Source: Paulinella micropora
Lineage: Eukaryota > Cercozoa > Imbricatea > Euglyphida
NCBI GenBank assembly: GCA_009731375.1
Contig: BJOX01000066.1
Span: forward strand, 497,340-520,518
DNA: 23,179 nt
Direction of reading: 5' to 3'
Numbering within the stretch: position 1 is the stretch's first letter; every line of letters begins with the position of its first letter. The notes under the pieces are model-generated. The model saw only the letters and a list, made by a program, of their open reading frames with translations, had not been told where the DNA came from and did no database searches. The position numbers were made by a program, and so were the translations under genes. Below, piece by piece: positions 1-11,637 of this stretch.

Positions 1-3312
<3,312 letters not shown>

Positions 3313-3329
<17 letters not shown>

Positions 3330-3480
3330 TCCCACACACACACACACACATCACTCCATCTTACAACATACAAACACACACACACACACACTCACTCACT
3401 CATTCACTCATTCACTCGCTCGCTCTCTCGCTCGCGCGCGCGCGCTCACTCACTCACTCACTCACTCACTCACTCACTCA
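3313..3480. repeat. (CA)n and (TCAC)n simple repeats
   Basis: The CT belt passes into interrupted (CA)n to about 3390 and then into TCAC/TTCA tetranucleotides, with a CG-rich core near 3432-3446 that alternates C and G and could adopt Z-DNA. The tract stops abruptly at 3480. Confidence 0.93.
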
Positions 3481-4139
3481 TACGGAGGAAGAAAGGAGAG
3501 AAAAGATATAAGTATTGGAATACTGTATGTTGATGTTTTAGTTGTACAAATCAGACAAAGACATCAAGGGGCTAGCAGACATTTCCATTCTAAATGCGTG
3601 AATTCTGGATGCGCTGCGCAACTCTTCACGCAAAAGGTTACACGCAGTCTTGAAAGTACAACTGTTTTGAAAAATGTAGCAAGGAGTGTAGCAGGAGGAA
3701 GCTGGCAACAATAAAATATAATAGCAGATGAAGGATCGGAGTTATGCAAGTACCACAACGAGGCTGGTTGTCTTGGAGTCAGGCCTGGAAAGGGAAGACA
3801 TCTTTGAACTGATCTGGCTCAAGGATATGGAAGAATGAGACCGCGGGCCATACGTGCCACCAAGAAGAAAGAGGTTTCCACTTGGGATTGAAATGGGAGG
3901 CACCAATTACCTGAGGTGATGAACAACAAAATTCACAAAATGCATATTGAAAAAAAATCAATATAAAAATACAAATGCAAAAATACAAATGCAATAGTCT
4001 TGCAATTCTTAGACATATTTTCGTATGCATTTCACGTGAAAATTTCTGTACATATAGGAAAATCTAAACATTTCCTTTAAACATGTACATGTGACGTATC
4101 AAAAGGTATACATATGTCCGTGCGCATTTTCATTAATTT
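3481..4139. other. Single-copy segment, no gene supported
   Basis: About 660 bases of non-repetitive, moderately A-rich DNA between two tetranucleotide arrays. On the plus strand around 3760-3920 two short overlapping frames have protein-like composition and one ends at a possible donor (CTGAG then GTGATG near 3918), but each is closed by stops within about 35 codons. A short direct repeat built on AAATACAAATGC lies at about 3966-3992. I see no recognisable domain, RNA gene or mobile element. Confidence 0.5.
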
Positions 4140-4382
4140 CATTCATTCTCAATCATTCATTCATTCATTCATTCGTTCATTCATTCATTCATTCATTCAT
4201 TCACTCACTCACTCATTCACTCATTCACTCATTCACTCACTCATTCATTTATTCTTTCACTCACTCACTCACTCACTCACTCACTCACTCATTCATTCAT
4301 TCATCCATCCATCCATTCATTCATTCATCCATCCATTCATTCATTCATTCATCCATTCATTTATTTATTCATTCATTCATTA
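4140..4382. repeat. (ATTC)n/(ACTC)n tetranucleotide array
   Basis: About 240 bases of ATTC repeats with blocks of ACTC and ATCC variants. Reading frames through it give Ile-His-Ser-Phe repeats, which are artefacts. It ends in TTCATTAG directly before a non-repetitive Cys-rich island. Confidence 0.95.
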
Positions 4383-4383
4383 G

Positions 4384-4427
4384 GTCGTGGCAATGTCCTA
4401 ACTGCAAGCAATGCAAGGCGTTTCTCA
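4384..4427 (+). other. Exon-like island encoding a PHD-like Cys cluster
   Basis: Directly after a pyrimidine-rich tetranucleotide tract ending in AG, the plus strand reads Ser-Trp-Gln-Cys-Pro-Asn-Cys-Lys-Gln-Cys-Lys. The spacing W-x-C-x2-C-K-x-C resembles the Trp-to-Cys segment of PHD fingers. The downstream edge is unclear: the frame stays open past 4427 and no strong GT donor is seen. It may be an exon of a plus-strand gene whose introns are microsatellites, or a chance frame in a short unique stretch. Confidence 0.3.
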
Positions 4428-4440
4428 TAACGGACGTTCA

Positions 4441-4800
4441 TGTCAACCAACTCAGCACTCTTTCTTGCTTTCTTTCTTTCTTTCTTTCTCCTGTTGTTTT
4501 GGTAGTTTCTTTGTACCATGTGTGCGTGTCCATAATTATGTGAAAGTGATGTGTGCATGCAAGGAGTCTAGCCGCTGGACTGTTTTTTTATGTTATACTT
4601 GTTTGTTTATTTGTTTTTGTTTTAGTTAGTTTGTTTGTCTGTATGTCTATATGTATGTTTTTATGTATGTATGTAATTTATGCGTGCATTCTTTGCTGTA
4701 TATCTATGTGTGTGTGTGTGTGTGCGTGTGTTTTGTTGTCGTTGTCGATAAACTTGTCGTTGTCGTTGTTGTGGCATGTTTTGTGTATGTGTACACACAG
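4441..4800. repeat. Low-complexity T/G-rich stretch with (TG)n
   Basis: Contains a short (CTTT)n tract near 4468-4490, TTTG and TATG repeats at about 4600-4680, (TG)n at about 4706-4732 and the beginning of GTCGTT repeats. No gene is supported. It ends in TACACACAG, a plausible acceptor for the following island. Confidence 0.7.
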
Positions 4801-4857
4801 AGTCCAGCAGACGGCATGTTCTGCGCCAACTGTCGGTTCACTGGAAAATGGACACCG
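4801..4857 (+). other. Candidate 57-nt internal exon
   Basis: A 57-base non-repetitive island is preceded by TACACACAG and followed by GTATGT, matching consensus splice acceptor and donor. It is exactly 19 codons and one frame reads through as SPADGMFCANCRFTGKWTP, with a C-x2-C pair. The flanks are (TG)n/(GTC)n and (TTG)n repeats, so any introns would be simple sequence. I recognise no family. The boundaries and open frame are seen directly; exon status is inferred. Confidence 0.35.
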
Positions 4858-4868
4858 GTATGTTGTCG

Positions 4869-4941
<73 letters not shown>

Positions 4942-5129
4942 CGTTGTCGTCGTTGTTGTTGTTGTTGTTGTTGTTGTTATTGTTGTTGTTATGTTATGTT
5001 GTTGTTGTTGTTGTTGTTGTTGTTATCGTTATTGTTGTTATTGCTATTATTATTGTTGTTGTTGTTGTTATTGTTATTGCTATTGTTATTGTTGTTATTG
5101 TTGTTGTTGTTGTTATTGTTATTGTTATT

Positions 5130-5168
<39 letters not shown>

Positions 5169-5215
5169 ATTGTTGTTATTGTTGTTGTTGTTGTTGTTGT
5201 TGTTGTCTTTGTCGT
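4858..5215. repeat. (TTG)n trinucleotide array
   Basis: About 350 bases of TTG with TTA and GTC variants. Conceptual frames give poly-Val, poly-Leu or poly-Cys, or poly-Asn on the other strand, and are artefacts. Confidence 0.97.
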
Positions 5216-5229
5216 GTTGTTTTCTTTGA

Positions 5230-5385
5230 ACAGACCACATATGCATGCCTACCTAGATGCATACGTACATATCTTGATAAATGCATGTACGCATGTATGA
5301 ACGCATTCATGCATGCATGCAAACACGCATGCATGTATGTGCGTATTCATGTATGCATGCAACAAGCCTACATGATCCATGTTCT
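5230..5385. repeat. ATGCATGC-rich degenerate tract
   Basis: Dense overlapping GCATGC, ATGCAT and TACGTA palindromes, for example GCATGCATGC near 5310, make a degenerate alternating purine-pyrimidine tract. It follows TTTCTTTGAACAG at 5220-5232, which looks like a splice acceptor, but no coding frame is convincing. Confidence 0.7.
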
Positions 5386-5710
5386 TGTTGTTGTTGATGA
5401 TGATGACGATGTTGGTGTTATGTTTCTGCTACCACTTTTGTTGTTGTTGTTGTTGTTCTTCTTCTTCTTCTTCTTCTTCTTCTTCTTCTTCTTCTTCTTC
5501 TTCTTCTTCTCCTCCTCCTCCTCCTCCACCACCACCTTCCTCCTCCTCCTCCTCCTCCTCCACCACCTTCCTCCTCCTCCTCATCCTCCTTCTCCTCCTT
5601 CTCCTCCTCCTCCTCCTCCTCCTCCTCCTCCTTCTCTTCCTCCTCCTTCTCCTCCTCTTCCTCCTCCTCCTCCTCCTTCTTCTTCTTCTTCTTCTGCTTC
5701 TTCTTCCTCT

Positions 5711-5750
<40 letters not shown>

Positions 5751-5751
5751 G

Positions 5752-5796
<45 letters not shown>

Positions 5797-5996
5797 TTCT
5801 TCTTCTTCTTCTTCTTCTTCTTCTTCTTCTTCTTCTTCTCCTCCTCCTCCTCCTCCTTCTCCTTCTTCTCCTTCTTCTCCTTCTCCTTCTTTTCCTTCTC
5901 CTTCTCCTTCTCCTTCTCCTTCTCCTTCTTCTTCTTCTTCTTCTTCTCCTTCTTCTTCTTCTTCTTCTTCTTCTTCTTCTTCTTCTTCTTCTTCTT

Positions 5997-6058
<62 letters not shown>

Positions 6059-6110
6059 TCTTCTTCTTCTCCTTCTTCTTCTTCTTCTTCTTCTTCTTCT
6101 TCTTCTTCTT

Positions 6111-6152
<42 letters not shown>

Positions 6153-6496
6153 TTGCTGTTGCTGCTGCTGCTTCTTCTTCTTCTTCTTCTTCTTCTTCTT
6201 CTTCTTCTTCTTCTTCTTCTTCTTCTTCTTCTTCTTCTTCTTTTTCTTCTTTTTCTTCTTCTTCTTCTTCTTCTTCTTCTTCTTCTGCTTCTTCTTCTTC
6301 TTCTTCTTCTTCTTCTTCTCCTTCTTCTTCTTCTTCTTCTTCTGCTTCTTCTGCTTCTTCTTTTTCTCCTTTTCTTCTTCTTCTTCTTCTTCTTCTTCTT
6401 CTTCTTCTTTCTCCTCCTCCTCCTCCTCCCCCTCCTCTTCTCTTCTTCTTCTTCTTCTTCTTCTTCTTCCTCCTCCTCCTCCTCCTCCTCCTTCTG
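5386..6496. repeat. Compound trinucleotide array (TTC, TCC, CTA, CTG)
   Basis: After a short GAT/TTG lead-in, about 1 kb of triplet repeats stays in register while the unit changes: TTC, TCC, mixed TTC/TCC, CTA (about 5998-6055), CTG with GTT variants (about 6111-6172), TTC again, then TCC. The plus strand is largely pyrimidine. The poly-Ser, poly-Leu and poly-Phe frames are artefacts. Confidence 0.97.
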
Positions 6497-6553
6497 CTTC
6501 GTTTATTTGTTCATTGATTTACTTACTCGTTTTACTCACTTATTCTGCTCAAG

Positions 6554-6588
6554 GCTCCATCTATGGCGGAACGTATGGCAGCAGAGAG
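6554..6588 (+). other. Exon-like island between triplet arrays
   Basis: A 35-base unique island is preceded by TTCTGCTCAAG and followed by GTACAG, plausible acceptor and donor. One frame reads as Ala-Pro-Ser-Met-Ala-Glu-Arg-Met-Ala-Ala-Glu. It is too short for any family call. Confidence 0.25.
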
Positions 6589-6605
6589 GTACAGAAACGA
6601 ACATT

Positions 6606-6815
6606 TACACACACACACACACACGAACATGAACTCACACACGCTTTTGCTCAAAAACCTCCTCCTCCTCTTCCTCCTCTTCCTCCTCCTCCTCCTCTTC
6701 CTCCTTCTCTTCCTCCTCCTCTTCCTCCTCCTCTTCCTCGTCCTCTTCCTCCTCCTCCTCCTTCTCCTCCTCCTCCTCCTCCTCCTCTTCCTCCTCTTCC
6801 TCCTCCTGCTCCCGC
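6606..6815. repeat. Short (CA)n, then (TCC)n/(TTCC)n array
   Basis: A CA tract at about 6606-6625, a short unique spacer, then about 155 bases of TCC/TTC triplets at 6657-6812. The minus-strand poly-Glu and poly-Arg frames are repeat translations. Confidence 0.95.
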
Positions 6816-6958
6816 TCGCCTTTTCCCACTTTCCCGCGCACATACGCACAGAATCACGCAAACATGCTGATGTAATATGTTTATGTGCATGTCTTGGTCA
6901 TCTTGCCACGCTTGCGAAGAGCTGCGAAGGAAGCGAAAGAAAACAACATGTAAATTGC
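6816..6958 (+). other. Unique island with a Cys/Lys-rich frame
   Basis: About 140 non-repetitive bases. Around 6894-6955 a plus-strand frame reads Trp-Ser-Ser-Cys-His-Ala-Cys-Glu-Glu-Leu followed by a basic stretch, and GTAAAT follows at 6950 as a possible donor. There is no strong acceptor. It is grouped with the other islands because of its similar setting and Cys content. Confidence 0.2.
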
Positions 6959-7091
6959 CTTCTTCTTCTTCTTCTTCTTCTTCTTCTTCTTCTTCTTCTT
7001 CTTCTTCTTCTCCTTCTTCTTCTCCTTCTTCTTCTTCTTCTTCTTCTTCTTCTTCTCCTTCTTCTTCTCCTTCTTCTTCTTCTTCTTCTTG
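6959..7091. repeat. (TTC)n array
   Basis: About 130 bases of TTC with periodic TCC units; homopyrimidine on the plus strand. Confidence 0.97.
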
Positions 7092-7172
7092 ATTGTATTG
7101 CAACAATACTGTCTCGTCAAGTCACGTTCCATCAAGTTTTCCTCTCAGTACCGAGCTTCCCACTTATTCCTT

Positions 7173-7173
<1 letters not shown>

Positions 7174-7218
<45 letters not shown>

Positions 7219-7228
7219 NNNNNNNNNN
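7174..7228. repeat. Poly-T tract ending in an assembly gap
   Basis: At least 40 T residues run directly into a 10-N gap at 7219-7228, so true length is unknown. Single-copy DNA begins at 7229. Confidence 0.9.
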
Positions 7229-7316
7229 CACACAGTCTTACCTCACTCTTACCCTTGACCAAGTCACAGCAAGAGCACAAGCAGTATGTGTGATGTGTAA
7301 CTATAGTCTGATGAGG

Positions 7317-7345
7317 GTGATACTAGGGGGCCCCTATAATATCAC
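7317..7345. repeat. Short near-palindromic inverted repeat
   Basis: GTGATA at 7317-7322 pairs with TATCAC at 7340-7345, and TAGGGG pairs with CCCCTA inside it (7324-7336). The word ACTAGGG occurs again just downstream near 7344 and 7377. Function is unknown. Confidence 0.6.
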
Positions 7346-7809
7346 TAGGGTTCCAGCCGAGAGGGCTATTTCACCCCACTAGGGACAGCGGTCCAACCAC
7401 AGAATGGATAAGACAGCAAAGCACAGATATACACCACAGACAGAGAGCAAACTAGCTATTCCCTCTCTGTCTACACCAGCACCAAAAGGCAGCCCTATAG
7501 CTACCTTCGTCAGTCTGTGCAATGCTATTGTTGTGTTCGTGTGTCGGAGGCTTTCTCACAGGAAAACCACGTCAACACAACCACGGTCTGAGGAACAAAA
7601 CAAACACCTTTCAGATTGCGCCACAGCCGTCCAATAACCTTAACGACAATGAGCAACTGGTGTCCGTCTGGTCCTCCTGGCGGAGGCTCAACCACCTTGC
7701 TCTCCCGCTACACACAAGCCGCTGAGAGCTGAGCGTGGGAAGTGTCCACAGTGATCAGCTGTGGGCACGCAACTCGCAAATGCGCACTCAAGTTTTCTGA
7801 ATGTCATGG

Positions 7810-7880
7810 TGGTTTTTTTTTTTTTTTTTTTTTTTCAAAATTTTTTTTTGTTTTAAATGTTATTTTATTTTATTTTTTCA
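7810..7880. repeat. T-rich low-complexity tract
   Basis: A T run of about 23 nt, then T8-T9 runs separated by A or G, and a TTTTA repeat. Confidence 0.8.
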
Positions 7881-8648
7881 CTGATCAACTTTTAATGATA
7901 GAATACTTGGGGTCACTTAAGGTAGACCCCACACTCCTTGAGCGAAGGTTCTTGTCAGCGATCCGTTGCACAGGAAACGCACCAAGGCTCACAACCCAAT
8001 ACACAATGGCCTCCGCAATGACTTCCTTCGTGCCACGGTACCGGCAACCGGGGCGTCTCCCTCTCAGCCTGTAGCTGAGTACCGGTCGTAGACTCAAGTT
8101 AGCAGAACGAAGAATTTAACAACAATGCCGCCGAACAATTCCCGCCAGTTCAACTACCGAAGTCAAAAAGATGTACTGTCCGTGTAACAAGACACTTGGT
8201 CTACCCTTACGAGCTCAACCGAAAGAGAATTTAATCATGAACACAACTGGTTCAAAGCTAACCTCCACTTCTATAACAGAAGGGAAGTCAGAATGGAACC
8301 CAAACAACAAGCCAAAGGGAAAACCCCGCAAGAAACGGAACGTCCCTGTCACCGCGTCAACTGACACGATTCGTTATGTCCGTAACCTGCGGCACAAATG
8401 CCACCGCAAAAACATACCTACAAGTTGAACAACAACCCATAAGCCGGTGCAATTTCCTTTATTTAGCCGCCATAAATTCCCACTGCAGTCACTGGGAAAA
8501 TGGCCGCCCTAAATTCAACGGAATTTCCGTACCATTTTCAAGGGCGCTTATCATACAAACGGTTACTACCGTAGTACGTGACATTTCAACGGATCCAACT
8601 TGAACGATTCGGGTCAACGCTCAGTAGTATTAACGTGGGAGGTTAATA

Positions 8649-8769
8649 TTTCAAGAGTCAAGTTGAAATAACTTCCGGATGCCACAGCGGCTTCAAGTGT
8701 CGTGTCACTTAAATCCTAACAACCTTCACCACTGAGACTCAGACTCCGGTACTAACTTGACTCTTGAAA
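8649..8769. repeat. 16-bp perfect inverted repeat, 89-bp spacer
   Basis: TTTCAAGAGTCAAGTT at 8649-8664 is the exact reverse complement of AACTTGACTCTTGAAA at 8754-8769. A third copy of the inner ACTTGACTCTTGAA lies at 14293-14306. The arrangement resembles terminal inverted repeats of a very small foldback or MITE-like element, but no clear target duplication is visible outside the arms. Confidence 0.55.
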
Positions 8770-9902
8770 CGATCATATGTAAGTTCTCTTATGCGTTATG
8801 GGCGGTCCGGCGTTAGCATAATAAACATAGATCCGTTAAAGTTTATCATATGAAAATTGTACATTTCAAAACTATAAGTAAAAACATTTAATTTAATGAA
8901 AGAATCATTGAAAAATAGTAAAAAAAATGACTTCAAACCAATCGATTTCCCGTCGCCCACCGCTTTTCCCAACTAATTTGCACCGTGACCCCCCACCGGA
9001 AAAACTGGCCACCTTGCCACCTCAAAAAATGGTGCTTGTGATGACCGTGGCAAAAATCAGAGTCATTTTTCATATGTTCCCTGTATGCTCTTCAATAAAT
9101 TTTTATGTAATATCTTTCTATGTATGCTTGTAATTAAATGTACAAAGTTTTTTTACAAAAAGGTAACCTTAAGCCTGCAAACAAACCGGCCAAAATCAGC
9201 AAAAATAGGGGCATAAGGCCCTCACTCAGAAATTTTTTGATTTAAATACAAGACCGGCACAAGTAGAGAAAGTGAAGGAAATCAATTTAATAAAAGCATT
9301 TTGTACAGAAAGTGCAGAAAAAATTGAAAATCTCTAAAGATTTCACCCATGATTTTTTTAGCCTGTCTGGAGCCAAGAACCGATCACCAACAGCAGGGTT
9401 ACAAAGAAAGGAGCAGTAGTTGAACATATGCAAAACAAAGACCATGTGATTGTGAATAGATTCAGCACATTACATTCCCATAAAAGCACACACAACACAT
9501 ATAGGAGTGATACAAGACAGGTGCAAAAAAGGTCTTCAGGGAAGAAAGAACAACACATGCTATAGATAAGTTTACAACACACCATTTTGCAGACAGCATG
9601 GGCACAACGTTTGGAAAGACTTGCAAGGCCACGGGACGTGAAAGTATGCATGAAAAACACACACAAAAAAAAACACAAAACCCTCTCTAGCCGTGACTTT
9701 TACCAATCAGGCTCGACCCCGCAACAACAGTCAAATAAAAAAAAATTTAGTGAGTGCGGCCGCTTCACTTCAAAGGCTACGTATGTCGATAGGCCTGTCT
9801 GTTCAAATATTTTTTGGAAATTTTTCTGTTTTCCTCTCCGGGAATTGGCATGGTCTTGTCAAATATTGCCACAGAAATTCACGGGCCGGCGCCACCAAAA
9901 TC
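8770..9902. other. A/T-rich single-copy DNA, no gene supported
   Basis: About 1.1 kb with several A and T runs. The longest frame is a Cys/Phe-rich minus-strand frame at 9358-9678 with no domain and no supporting signal. I see nothing functional. Confidence 0.45.
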
Positions 9903-9930
9903 ATGTCGGAGGTCAAGTACTTCAAAGCAG
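9903..9930 (+). CDS. Candidate short first coding exon
   Basis: An ATG at 9903 opens nine codons (Met-Ser-Glu-Val-Lys-Tyr-Phe-Lys-Ala, then the first base of a split codon) that end in AAAGCAG followed by GTAAAT, a good donor. Upstream sequence is GC-richer, as a 5' untranslated region might be. No downstream exon can be identified, and an N gap lies 350 bases on. The exon end and donor are repeated in inverted orientation at 10387-10403. I do not recognise the protein; this is an inference from exon-like form only. Confidence 0.25.
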
Positions 9931-10403
9931 GTAAATGTTCAAACCACATCGTTTCAAGCAAAAGCAAGCATGACACAAGTGTTTGTTTTAGAAAAAAGGG
10001 GTAGCTAACTATTTTTCACCCTTATTTTCGACCGCAATTTTCACTTCTCAGGACATAGCAAGTATGGTGTTTTTAACTGAAAAATGCTGTTTGCATGATG
10101 CACTCTGCACTCATTTTTACACACAAGTGCACAAATGAATTCACATGTTATGTTGAGTAATCCTGCTTAAGGGTTTTTGCAGAGAAGTACGGTACAAAAA
10201 AAAAACCTAGGAAAACATAGGTCGAAAATTAGTTCGTCAAAATTCAGAACATAATCTGGAACACAGCAATACCTTTAATACACNNNNNNNNNNCACACTG
10301 AAAAACTAAACCGTCTGCTACCTATTCCCAATAAAAACATTGAATGTTGTGCAAACGGCACCTCAAAATCTTGAATATTGAATAAGTTTACCTGCTTTGA
10401 AGT
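9919..10403. repeat. 17-bp perfect inverted repeat flanking a gap
   Basis: ACTTCAAAGCAGGTAAA at 9919-9935 occurs as its exact reverse complement at 10387-10403, with a 451-base spacer holding the N run at 10284-10293. Sequence outside and inside the arms does not match. Both arms carry AAAGCAG followed by GTAAA, a splice-donor-like string. Confidence 0.6.
10284..10293. other. Assembly gap (10 N)
   Basis: A fixed-length N run in single-copy DNA between CAC and CACAC, so a small collapsed repeat is possible. Confidence 0.95.
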
Positions 10404-10596
10404 TGATGGGCGCTCTAACGACCAGGAGAACTTACATCATGATGTGCTCGGAGTGTAAAATATTAATATCATTCATAGCCGACTCCGGATTTATAGCGGC
10501 CCGAGCCTATGGGGTCCAAGCGGCCGCTCAGGCTTCCAAGCCGCGGCGGCTCCCCCCATACTATGATCCTTTATCATAATATAACATTAAAACCGG

Positions 10597-10815
10597 TGTA
10601 CTATCCCCAACGATAGCTCAATGGAAGAGAAAGTCGGTAATATAACCAAACACAGTCCTCAAAAAAGAGAATGATGTCTCGTTATATTAGCTCAGTGACG
10701 CAAAGACAAAAAGCCGCCAAAAGACCAGGATCAAATTGGTATTTCAGACGTGTCCGGCCAGACGAAATCTATAAATAAGTTTTTTACCGGATAATTCGGG
10801 GGGGTGATGTCCACA
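10597..10815 (-). repeat. Gypsy 3' LTR
   Basis: On the minus strand this copy begins TGTGGACATC and ends GATAGTACA, giving canonical TGT...ACA termini, and is preceded by a polypurine tract. It contains a TATA-like CTATAAATAAG at about 10769-10779 (plus-strand sense), and TAGCTCA words with GGATCAAATTG that resemble pol III A and B boxes. Confidence 0.82.
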
Positions 10816-10818
10816 GTA

Positions 10819-10835
10819 CCCCCTCCCAGTTTTTT
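10819..10835 (-). promoter_or_regulatory. Gypsy polypurine tract
   Basis: On the minus strand AAAAAACTGGGAGGGGG lies three bases upstream of the TGT start of the 3' LTR, where plus-strand priming is expected. Two pyrimidines interrupt it. Confidence 0.7.
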
Positions 10836-11637
10836 ATGGCGGAACTTCGTTTCCGACATAATACGCTTTGAACTGATTTCTTTTGTGACTAAGATTCGTT
10901 TAGAGTTATGTATGAAGATACATCAACCCACGAATTAGCCGTTATAAAACAACAATGATACTTGCCCCGGTACCAATCGTATATATACTCTAGCACATTC
11001 AGTATCTATATTAAAATCTTCCTCTTTCTTCTGTCGATAAGATATTTGTGCAGTATGTCCAAGTATAATGTTTTATGGTTGAGTAATAATGTAATGTCGC
11101 CATTTCCATATATATGTAATAACCGGTCGTCGGTTTCCATAAATACATTTACTTTTTGTGAAGACATACCCTTGTATAAATCGGTATCATTTAATATAGT
11201 GTCAGGTGATCAAGTCTGACGACTATATCCGAAGTTGGGTTGAGTGCGCCCTAACCTTGCGATATGCCGATACAAGTAGAGATCGATGGAATCCGGTGTA
11301 GCAGTTCATGTTATTAAAATATATCAGTTCTTGATTAGACTGTAGAGTCTTTAATGAGATCATCATTCTGGTACTAATGCGGGTCGTATCCAGGAAACAC
11401 CATCGCTCACTCAAATAGCGATCCCGTAACGGTGCTGTTTCGTGGCCGTCTCGTCTGTCTCTGCCGAAGCAAGAGAATAGAATGCCTATTTTTTGTCAGC
11501 TGTGTCTTGTTAATCTCTAGAATAATGAATGCTGTAGTAGCTTTAATATCTAAGTTCGGTTGTCGGGACGATATTGGATCAATGCTATGTTTCGCAATCG
11601 ATCAGGTCCACAATACTTCTAGAGAAAAAAATACTTA
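10836..11637 (-). other. Gypsy noncoding region downstream of integrase
   Basis: About 800 bases between the integrase stop and the polypurine tract. It is A/T-rich, frames are short on both strands, and no envelope-like or other domain is visible. The integrase stop is followed by GTAAGTATTTTTTT on the minus strand, which looks like a splice donor but has no obvious partner. Confidence 0.5.

Larger units (their letters stand above)
7229..8648. other. Single-copy DNA, no gene supported
   Basis: About 1.4 kb of mixed sequence. All frames are short (under about 110 codons) and none has a recognisable domain. It contains an inverted repeat at 7317-7345 and a T-rich tract at about 7810-7880. I see no RNA gene or mobile-element termini. 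Confidence 0.5.

Noticed and set aside
3760-3920. Protein-like plus-strand frames before a GTGATG donor
   Set aside because: Each is interrupted by stops within about 35 codons and would need an in-frame TGA read as sense; no similarity recognised.
3313-4382. Tetranucleotide arrays as a CRISPR array or telomere
   Set aside because: No repeat-spacer structure, and units do not match known telomeric repeats; they are ordinary microsatellites.
4553-6870. Long poly-Val, poly-Ser, poly-Leu, poly-Phe, poly-Cys and poly-Asn frames
   Set aside because: All are triplet-repeat translations in the different phases, with no conserved sequence.
6635-7135. Minus-strand poly-Glu and poly-Lys frames
   Set aside because: Antisense readings of TCC and TTC arrays.
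7404-8603. Several 65-110 codon frames in single-copy DNA
   Set aside because: Overlap each other, have no recognisable domains, and are of a length expected by chance.
9358-9678. 106-codon minus-strand Cys/Phe-rich frame
   Set aside because: Hydrophobic by composition only; no domain or gene signals, and the opposite strand is equally open.
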